The notes below the pieces were generated by a model, which was given only the letters and a program-made list of their open reading frames with translations, did not search any database and was not told the DNA's origin. From the NCBI RefSeq assembly GCF_902459465.1, contig NC_047081.1, forward strand, positions 7,779,883-7,843,882: 64,000 nt of DNA, in the 5' to 3' direction. Made by a program: the position numbers and the translations under genes. The first letter of the stretch is position 1, and every line of letters starts with the position of its first letter. The DNA comes from Asterias rubens. Lineage: Eukaryota > Echinodermata > Asteroidea > Forcipulatida > Asteriidae. This document shows, piece after piece, positions 20,401 through 28,500 of the stretch.

Positions 20401-23269
20401 TACGACTCATTTGGGAATGCTGCCGGTAGAAGCTTCCGCATCACAGGGCTGTCAAGAATGTTCATACAAACATATTGTAACTCATAAACATATTGTGACT
20501 TCATAAATAAATTGACAGGGCTGTATGCTTCGTTTTTGAAAGGGCAAGGGCACCAAGGCATTTTCTTCTTGGTTAAGGGCACCCTGTGATGAAATTGCAA
20601 ATTTGTATTGGAGCATTTTAAGGGCACCAAGGCAATGACCAGGGGACACGGAGGCGATCGCCTTCGTTGCCTCCCTGAAGTATCTGGCCTGAATTGAACT
20701 TCCAAGACAGTATTGTCCATTCCTAAATAACGCTTCAGTCTAGGGTTTGCCCTCAACGTTTTTACAAGCCAGTGGGACTTATAACAAGCTTGTTCAATTT
20801 TTTTGTTTGCCAGCTTTTTCACTGGTCCCATGTAAGGACCCTCTTCCAACACTGTAACCATTTGGGACTTGAATTGCCTTAGAGAAACAATTTATGAATT
20901 AGGCAGCTGGGGTGGATTTCACAAAGAGTTAAGACTAGTCTTGTCTCTAGTTACTCGTCCCAACTTAGGACTATCCATACATTTTTTATATCTCCTAGGA
21001 CTAGTCCTAACTCTTTGAGAAATCGATCTCTGGACCACTTAGCAGTGGACTTTCACTACTCCGAGGGTGTTTTAACCAATTTGGTCAGTGGACCAATTAT
21101 GGGACCACTGTCGAGGAAGAACACTGCCTCCCGAAGTAATAATCTGTTGGTGGTAACCACATTCAAGCCTCTGCTTACCGCATGCAAAGAATCAGCGCGT
21201 ATGGAAGCAGGGAATGCTTTACATCAAGCGTATTTCACAGGTTTGAGAAATTCAGAGCTTGCACAGTAAGCAGTGAATCGTTTTGTGATTGAGCAGAATT
21301 CGTCAGTAAGCAGAGCCATGACAATGGTTCTTGGATTTACTGATGTTAAGTACTTTACCTAAATATATGAGCGAGGGCTAAGACTCCCAGGAAGAAGAAA
21401 TAAACAGTCAACAACAAATTGATGTAATCCTTTGAGAAAATCTGTACAAGAAAAGAGATTGGCATAAACAAATTAATGATATGAAGGCTAAGCTTGGGCG
21501 GTTCCTTCGGTTACCCGGTTCTACCCGGTTCCAAATTGAAAACCGGACCGGCGGTTCCACTCTTCTGTGGAACCGGGTACCCGCTTTTGTCGGTTCCGAT
21601 TTTAAAAGACCGAGTCCCAACTATAAAAGGCTCTGTGGAGCCGATCCTGCGACGAACCGGCTCTAGAAATTGAGGCTAATAAGTAGGCATGGGCGTCGGC
21701 GTCTGATAGTGAAGTTCACTATCGACTAGTTGTGACTTCAACACTAGTTGTGACTATTTTCAAATTAAAGATTGAGGGTCGCTGCATTGCATTGGAGGCC
21801 ATTGCGATGCAAATAAGAGCAGACAAAGACAACTTGGCTTGGACAACTAGTGAAAGTCACTTCCGGACTGGTGGAGCTTTAATTAGTTGTGACTTTGAAA
21901 TTTTGTTAGTAATCATGGTGGCACGGTTAACAGGGTATTTGAAAGGCGGCAGTTGCAACTAAGACATAGCAACCAATAGTTGTGACTTTTTAACACTAGT
22001 CACCCAGGCCTAGTCACACGTCCGGAAATCTTTTACAATACTAGACATTTTGATTGGCCATTATTTTTACAAACCAAAACACCTTTACATGACTTGTTCT
22101 TCTCCACTTTCCTTCATCCACATGAAAACTTACGTCTTCCTGATCCTCACCAAACTCTGTCATACTTGCCTGGAAAACTACGTAGATTCCAAATAATGTT
22201 GCACTAGCGATAAGTGGGAACATGGCTGCGTCTTTTTCTGACATGATTTCCGGGACTTCTCCATTCTCCTGTAGAGGTTAAATAAGTAAAAAGTTAAAAC
22301 AAATATTCGAAGAAAAAAACTGCAAACAAATTTATAGTTCACAGATGCCTGGAAAACTACTTAGATTCCAAAAATGTTGCACTTGCGATAAGTGGGAACA
22401 TGGCAGCGTCTTTTTCCCGACATGATTTCCGGGACTTCCCCATTCTGCTGTGGAGTTTTTAAAAAAAGTAAAAAGTTGGGAGGAATACGTTATCGCAACT
22501 ACAAACAAAAGCAAGCTGCATTTGTATTGTTAGGCGCTTCAACATTCAATCATTTAAATAATAAATTAGGATAACTTTCCGTATGCCACCAGCACTTTTT
22601 CACTCATTTAAAAAAAAAGAGATATATCAATCAGGTAAAAAAGTAAATAGATACTATATTATTTCATATTGAATGAAAAAGTGGTGGCGCCATACGGAAA
22701 CTTTTCCATAAATTAACTAATAAATGTTACAACATCCATGACATCTGACATTTCAGTCTTTTGTTGACATTGATTTCTTTATTGACAATGAAAACATAAA
22801 TTAGTACATTCAGTATTCACGTTCTTAATTTAATTTTATCGAAAATAATAATTTTATTCATCCTTCATTTGCGTGACGAAATTGCTCATGATTCTTATTT
22901 TTGGTAACTATAGTTCCTCCTCCACCGTCATTTTGTATTCCTTCCTCGTGTGCCATTATGGCCCATTGTCATTATTGTCTGAAAAGCTATTACGGAACTC
23001 ATCAACATCAAATGAATTACCAAACAATAAACATTCACAATAATGCGCATAACAGCTGTTGCACTCACCTTCTGTTCTTTCTGATATTTAACCGATCTAA
23101 AAGCACCAAAGAAGATGGGCAAAAGAGCCATGATCACCAGCCCCCCGTAGGCGACAGCCATTCCCTCCGGGGTGGCCGGAATTTTAGCGGTAGCATTTGC
23201 TACAGTTTCGTTTAACGTCTGGTTTAGATCGGCAACCACGTTGCTCTCGTCGATCGTTGTGTCCGCCAT
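14409..23269 (-). CDS. HM13: Signal peptide peptidase (minor histocompatibility antigen H13 homologue), 9 exons
   Basis: ER intramembrane aspartyl protease that cleaves leftover signal peptides and tail segments. Exons, in coding order: 23269-23069, 22268-22170, 21441-21359, 20448-20360, 17137-17058, 16655-16472, 16070-15950, 15542-15354, 14517-14409; phases join to 384 codons (human about 377). Seen in the translation: three N-glycosylation sequons (NQT, NET, NAT) before the first membrane segment; PATPEGMAVAYG and PIFFGA matching the family N-terminus; catalytic YD in GGLFIYDIFWVFGTN; catalytic GxGD in MLGLGDIVIPG; the QPALLYL PAL motif; and C-terminal KKSK, a KKxx ER-retrieval signal. Start chosen at MADTT because its distance to TPEG fits the family; an upstream in-frame ATG at 23362 would add 31 residues. 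Exon 2 appears to end in a GC donor. Confidence 0.95.
14795..14840 (+). repeat. Dispersed repeat fragment ('TTCTTAATTG.TCTC.ACGTTTCAACTAGCTTGC')
   Basis: Similar text occurs at about 10050-10110 and 15716-15775, each reading ttcttaa-ttg-tctc followed by gactagcttgct. It is probably one end of a dispersed element; full boundaries are not resolved. Confidence 0.4.
14842..15075 (+). repeat. tRNA-derived SINE copy in SPP intron 8
   Basis: It begins in the SINE head (GCTCTGGTGTTTCTGATCAG, GGGTTTGAGTCCTGG) and runs through the body 'ttgtccttccgatggaacgtaaagctg', matching the minus-strand copy at 60-165. The A-box part is lost. Confidence 0.65.
16723..16776 (-). pseudogene. Partial duplicate of SPP exon 6
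   Basis: Minus strand reads ACAG then CACTGGGTTGCCAATAACAT..., nearly identical to the first 50-odd bases of real exon 6 (16655 downward), including the acceptor. It encodes HWVANNIFGLAFSLN and then diverges at once, with no exon remainder or catalytic YD. It lies 121 bases upstream (in gene direction) of the true exon. Flanking bases ('gatccaccaatcatggctga' against 'catccattaatcagtactga') are also duplicated. Confidence 0.85.
16835..16995 (+). repeat. SINE body/tail fragment
   Basis: 'acttaagcaagacacttaaccatta' and 'ggagggaaagcc' match the SINE body, followed by 'tcgcccctgtgttgaaaataaatgcaaataaaac', a plausible A-rich tail. Head missing. Confidence 0.5.
17197..19990. repeat. 113-115-bp satellite/minisatellite array, about 25 copies, in SPP intron 4
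   Basis: GTTAACCCTCACACTGTCTG recurs at a near-constant interval (17311, 17426, 17541, 17654 and so on to about 19802). The first three units are a 115-bp variant with CATTCACTTGAATCCATGGGG and are identical to one another. The next ~20 are a 113-bp variant with CATTTACTTCAATCCTTTG. Single-base variants GATATC/GGTATC are interspersed. Edge units at 17.2 and 19.92-20.04 kb are diverged, the usual pattern of a homogenised core with decayed flanks. Confidence 0.95.
20292..20346 (+). repeat. G-rich tandem repeat next to the SPP exon 4 donor
   Basis: Three copies of a GGGGGCATTGGAGG-type unit with G runs of 5-9 immediately downstream of exon 4 in gene direction (donor at 20359). Several G runs on one strand could form a quadruplex in DNA. 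The transcript from the minus strand would be C-rich. Confidence 0.7.
20555..20705. repeat. Single diverged relative of the 78-bp minisatellite
   Basis: 'aagggcaccaaggcaatgaccaggggacacggaggcgatcgcc...ctggcctga' matches the reverse complement of the 1.69-1.76 kb unit (caggcctgat...ggtcattgccttggtgcc). It indicates that the minisatellite grew from a dispersed repeat. Confidence 0.6.
20911..21028. mobile_element. Short foldback element
   Basis: GGATTTCACAAAGAGTTAAGACTAGTC is mirrored by GACTAGTCCTAACTCTTTGAGAAATC. A related longer copy is at 26909-27072. Confidence 0.75.
21490..21665. repeat. GGTTCC/GGAACC-rich repeat
   Basis: Dense ACCGG/CCGGTT and GGTTCC words in both orientations (for example CGGTTACCCGGTTCTACCCGG and GTGGAACCGGGTACCCG), suggesting an imperfect foldback element. 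Boundaries approximate. Confidence 0.5.
21690..22020. repeat. Segment with repeated TAGTTGTGACTT motif
   Basis: The word TAGTTGTGACT occurs at about 21728, 21746, 21885 and 21978 together with ACTAGTC/GACTAGT inverted words. Possibly a diverged foldback element; no coding signal. Confidence 0.35.
22168..22169 (-). promoter_or_regulatory. Non-canonical GC splice donor of SPP exon 2
   Basis: The exon reads ...GTTTTCCAG and the intron begins GCAAGT, the usual context of GC-AG introns. Splicing here joins VVFQ directly to IFSKDY, matching the human FFK-IFSQEY junction with no extra residues. A GT donor (GAC, then GTAAGT) 36 bases further would add 12 in-frame residues. Confidence 0.7.
22349..22447 (-). 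pseudogene. Decayed duplicate of SPP exon 2
   Basis: A 99-bp copy, the same length as true exon 2 (22170-22268), 180 bases upstream in gene direction. It starts like QNGEVPEIMS, then has one inserted G that shifts frame, a compensating deletion ~50 bases later, and a TAA in place of the TAC codon of GIYVV. An acceptor-like CCACAG is retained; the donor context is CAG-GCATCT. It is therefore a dead exon. Confidence 0.85.
22577..22708. mobile_element. Short foldback MITE
   Basis: TTTCCGTATGCCACCAGCACTTTTTCACTCAT is mirrored by AATGAAAAAGTGGTGGCGCCATACGGAAA. A diverged relative ('cctttccatatcctgccagcacc...ggcaggatatatgg') is at about 32725-32815. Confidence 0.75.
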
Positions 23270-23369
23270 GTTGTTCGTAGAAATTGACTGGTGCGCGCTT
23301 TCAACTGAAGCGTCACAACAATGTGGCGGTTTGGTTGAGGACGGGGCATCAGCGATAAACATTGCTTTT

Positions 23370-25538
23370 CAACGTGTGTGACGTGGGCTTTAATAAATGA
23401 GGTGGGCGTTGTTAAGGGGGTGCGGGATTGGGGGGGGGGGCGGGTCCAATACCTACTAAAGGGGAAACAAAAGAGCATGGCATTTTTCAACGCACATCTT
23501 CTTAATGATGTTAAATTTATAATGCAGAATTTCACTTGTATTTTTAAAACCTGTTAACATTTGGCCTGGGTCAGTCAAGCCGAGACGACTGAAAACCAGC
23601 TGTATCGTTTTTGTATTGGTCACATATAGTTTTCTCGAACAACACAAAGATGGTTCAACGGTTTAGTATATGCTTCATCTGAGCTTTCAGACACAAAGTT
23701 GACAGATGCACTTGGAGCAATAAAACGCACCGGTGGCTCGAGATCACCCCCAACCGCCCCCCCCCCCCCCACCCACCCCCGAGGGCTAGCTCTGTCCCTT
23801 CGTATGTACTTTGTACAAACTTCTTCAAGTAGCGCCCTCTTTCGAATCCTCCTCCTATAGTTATTAGTTTCCCATAATATGGGGGATAGAATTTCCGGCG
23901 GACAGAATTCCCTGGGACCTAGCTCGGCACCGCATAATCCGGTGGTGGTTCTAATCCCGCTATATAGTCATAATGTTGTTTGTTCAACCCCAAATCTTTA
24001 AAAATGTACTTTAGTCATTTTCAAAGTAAACTATTGGTTGTCTTTATATATATGCATAAATTATTATTCTACATTATCTCAATCATCTGATTTTAGCCGG
24101 CTGCTCGTTATATTTTCCGTGTTATGCGCCTGTAAGCTTTGTAATTGTTATTCTTTGTCTCATGCAATGCATGTCTGGAGGATTCACTTCCTACAAGCTC
24201 TGCTTCAAAAATGGATAATTTTGCAGCGTATGACTTGTTTTTGTTTAGTTTTTTACTGTAGTTATGTTCTCTAAACTGATCGCGCTTGAGTGAATGTCTT
24301 CGATTTTTGTTTATACTGTGTCGAACAAAAAATTTAATTAACATTCACGTGATTGACAGCACCACTTTAAAAACAACGACTCAATTAATTCAATACAGTG
24401 TGTTCGACACTTTCACAATTTGTATTGTTTGCTTAGCTTTGAAATGACAGAGCGTATCTAGGTACAGAATTATATTGTCCGAACGTAGGCTCACGATTCC
24501 AAATAAAAACCGCCGTGAACAATGCCATAATCAAACGAGACGGGTGTGACACTACTTCGAGCGAGGTGAAATGATTCCCAACACACTTTATTATTATTAT
24601 AGAAAGCTGCTACTTGATCGAAGCCAAGTACGTTTTTATTGGCATTAATTTTAAAGACAAATATTATTATTTTAAAACAATAATTATGATGTGAAAGCAA
24701 ATCATGTTTTATGGACATAAAATTATTCTGGCACTAATAATGTCTTTTCCTTTATAAAAAAAAATGTGTAATGTTCATAATATTGTATAAACATTATTTT
24801 TATAATGTTTATTGTAAAATTGTATTATAATTCAGCCTGCCGGCTGCGACTAGCAGATTTTTTGCAGATCGATCCAATTTCGATTTCAAGTTTTGTTATT
24901 CGTCCCCTTTTTGAAATTTTCAAGACACATACTAAGCGTGCAGTTGGCTCACTTGCAATAATATTTAATTGAAGTGCACCAAACTAAATCAATAGTTGAT
25001 TTCGTTGCAGGGGTTTCATGGGCCATTTTGTGTTAGAAATACTCACATTGTGAATGGTTCATTAATTGACAAGAAAACATTTAATTTTATGATATTTCAA
25101 ACAAGGACGAATTGTTGCAAAAAGTAAACCGATGAAAATAGTACAAAAAGGTAAGAATTACTCAAAATATAAAAGAACAAAATACTACGGCATGAAATTC
25201 AAATGGCACATCACAAATATCGTATTACTCGCGACTAATTTATTTTAGCTTGTCCTTTTTTATACGTCGATGCGCGTTGTTTGTTGTTTTGTTTGTTGGT
25301 CCGGTTTTATTTACCTTCTTTATTTGGATTGAAATGTACGTACAAACTAAATCGAGTATAAACAATCTTCGTTCGGATGAACAAAATCTTCGTTCAATCG
25401 AAGCTTTTTTTGTTTGAACGAATATTTTTGTTTCGTTTGAACGAACATCTTTTCCCCATGTTAGTTTCTCTCACGTCTGTCCCTTTAAAAGCTTGGAAGA
25501 AAGATTCGATCATCATCGAGCACAAACAAACATAATTT
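23370..25538. other. SPP to POFUT1 intergenic region
   Basis: About 2.2 kb between the SPP start and the POFUT1 3' end; it should hold the SPP promoter. Visible: poly-G and poly-C tracts (about 23430, 23758), AT-rich DNA, and a cluster of TTCGTT/AACGAA words at about 25370-25450. No TATA box is placed with confidence and no coding region is seen. Confidence 0.4.
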
Positions 25539-25544
25539 TTATTA
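25539..25544 (-). promoter_or_regulatory. Candidate poly(A) signal of POFUT1
   Basis: TTTATT (AATAAA on the minus strand) lies 53 bases past the POFUT1 stop, implying a very short 3'UTR if used. Confidence 0.5.
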
Positions 25545-25596
25545 CAGACCTATACAAAGTTATTCATTGTGGTTTTTGACCTAAATACACATTTCT

Positions 25597-28500
25597 TCAC
25601 AACTCTTCGTGAAACGGAGATCTCTTGACTACTGGAAGTTTTTTATGCGTTTCCATGTAGCCGAAAAATGCGACGGATTTCTCGTTGACGTCACGATCGC
25701 GTTTGACGTAGGCGCTGAACGCTGATACGCAGTTCAGGATCACGTGGTCTGCTTGGTTGAGGATGTGTAGATCCATCTGGTCGAGATCAGGACCCCACGC
25801 GACGATCTTGATCTATCATTGCAAGAAAATAAAACAAGATATATTTCAACTGTTGTATCATAAAAAGGGTGATATAAATAATAATGCGTTTGTCTCAGAT
25901 TAAACTACTGGTACTGGTTTTAATGTTAGCCATGTGGTTGCCAGATTGCCTTGCTTCTTCAAGAACAGGGACTAATTTCGTAGAGCTGCTTAAGCACACA
26001 AATTTGCTAAGCAAACCAAAGAATAAGGGTTACCATGCCAAACTGCTATGTCACGTGTACAATTTGTGACTGGAATATATCCTGCTCATTTCTGCTTAGA
26101 TGAAACTTAAAAGCAAGATTTTCTGCCAAGCAGCTCTATGAAAGTGAGCCCTGTTTGCCAGGGCAACTGTTAAAGCAGTCACCAGTGATGGGGTGTGGGC
26201 AGCTCTTTGGAGCAGCACACCCACAGGCCGGACTTGCAATCAAGCCCATCCAGAACATGATAAATTTAAAACAAAATTGAGTGAAATGACACAATGCCGT
26301 TAAAAACAAAATTTGTAAAAACAATCTTACATCCGGGAATGCTGCCTGTAGTTCTTCCTCCATTGCCACGTGATCAGTAGCCACAAAGATGGTCTTAGGC
26401 AATTCTCTGTCTGTCTCCTCAGCCAGATAGATCTGAGATCTGATGTCTGAGATGACCTCCTCCTCGGAATGGATGCACATCTGCTTGGTTACGGAATCAT
26501 CCTCCTCCCTGGTGCACTGGCGTGAGCTGAGGAGATGAGGGTAGTCCTTGGCAAGCTCGCAAGTACGGCTCTGATTTTGGTAGAAAAAAAACGACAATCC
26601 ATTAAGACAATCCAACCACTGTTTCACAATCCATGGACAATCAAACCCCGCCCAAAATGTGCATCCCTCAAGCTCTATACTTAAGTTGCATCACCACCAG
26701 CTTTCTTCTCAGAAGAGCAGGTGTTTGAAACGTCGAGTAGACCACACCGGCTCTTTTAAGAGCCAACACTCCTCCAAATAACAATATTAATGGTAATTGT
26801 TATTCCAGTATCAGTCGAGTTTTCTGAAACATTTTAAGACTGAATCGTGCCAATAGCTTTTCTTAGTGATCATGTAAGAACCGAGTTGGTTGGACAGAGG
26901 TATCTGCCGTCGATTTCACAAAACTCTTCCTAACTTAAGACTAATCTTAGGACTTAGGAAGAGTCCCGACCCTGCACTGTAGCATGCAGACCTTAAGATT
27001 AATCCTAAGTTAGGACGAGTTACTCGTCCTAACTTGAGATAAGACGAGTCCTAACTCTTTGTGAAATCGACCACTGTCATGCTTCTTCTCGACTGTCATG
27101 CTTCTTTTCGACTCATATAATAATGGGTAAATTTAATTAGTAAATATCAACTCCTCAGGTTCCTACTGTATTTTAGATGGTCATTGTATTTTTTCTGTTA
27201 TTGTCCATTATTGTGGAGATTTTCTGGTAAAAAATACAAGAAACAAACAAAACTTCCTTACCCAGTCAGCACCATTTCTAAGATGCAGACCCCAGAAAGG
27301 TCTTTGGAGGCTTTTCTCAATGAAGAGATCTGCCGGCTCACTGATGATGCTCGTGAACTTGAGATAATGTTGAAGCCCCTCGGTCTTGGGGCTGATTGGG
27401 GTGTAGGTAGGTGCCGTCATCAGAGCGAGGACTGGGTGCTCAGAGGCAGGGAATCTAGAACGAAAACAAAATCACCCAAAATAATATTTTACTCAAAAAG
27501 CTGTAAAATGCATCGCAGAAAATTGACATCAATTATTTTGATACTGATTATTGGGGGGCATCATCGTATGGCAGAGTTTTCAAAGTTGTTTCACAGTGCA
27601 ACATGTGTGCGACATTGGACGTATTTTAATGTCATTTAGCGATCAATCTATGTCTTTAAAGCTCTTTCTTTAATGATAGTTTTCCTGAATATTGTTTTGT
27701 AAAACTTAATTAATGATTAGACAAACTCCTTCGCGTAGTTTTGTAACTCTTGACAACTTTTCTGCTCGTATTAACTTATTGTCTGTCTTTCTTATTTTGT
27801 TACTCGGCACTTTGAGGTAATATTTTGAAGCAATACTGCACAATACTATTATTTTTTTCAGATTGCTGGGGAAAAGTATAAGTCCGAGTGCCTTACTCTT
27901 TTTTCCATTCGTTAGCAGTGTCTGTCGCATCTATGTTGTAATGCAAGCTTGTGGACTCTGTTCTCCAAACTGTGCTCTCGTCAAAGATGATACCCTGGTC
28001 CTCCCAGAATGTACGGAATGGATTTCCGTCCTGTCAAAAAAATAAAATTACTAATAAAATAAAAATTATAACTTAATTTTACACGTTTGGTAACTACTCA
28101 AAACAAATATTAACTTAAAAACTGACTTGGTAACGAGCATTGGAGAGCTGTTGATAGTATAAAATAGTGTGGGAAACGACTCCCTTTAAAGTAACGTAGT
28201 TTTTGAGAAAGAGGTATTTTCTAACTAAAATAATAAAATACTTCTAGCTAGAAGTCTTGTATTCCTATCTGAAAGCACACATATTATTCGTCCAACAAGG
28301 GTGTTTTTTCCCAAATGTTCACAATTTAATAACATTTTACCTGCCTTTATTGTCTTATGTCAAAGATACATAGTGAGAGTGATGGCACAATACCTTTTTA
28401 AATATTTCATACAGTATTATAAACGAAGCCTTGATTTTTGCACAGAAATTTTTAAGAAATTGCTTCAAATATATTATTTCATTTTGGTCAGACACCTAAT

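Noticed and set aside
20017-23381. Several 60-80-codon ORFs in the SPP introns
   Set aside because: They overlap repeats or run antisense to real exons, without splice-consistent partners.
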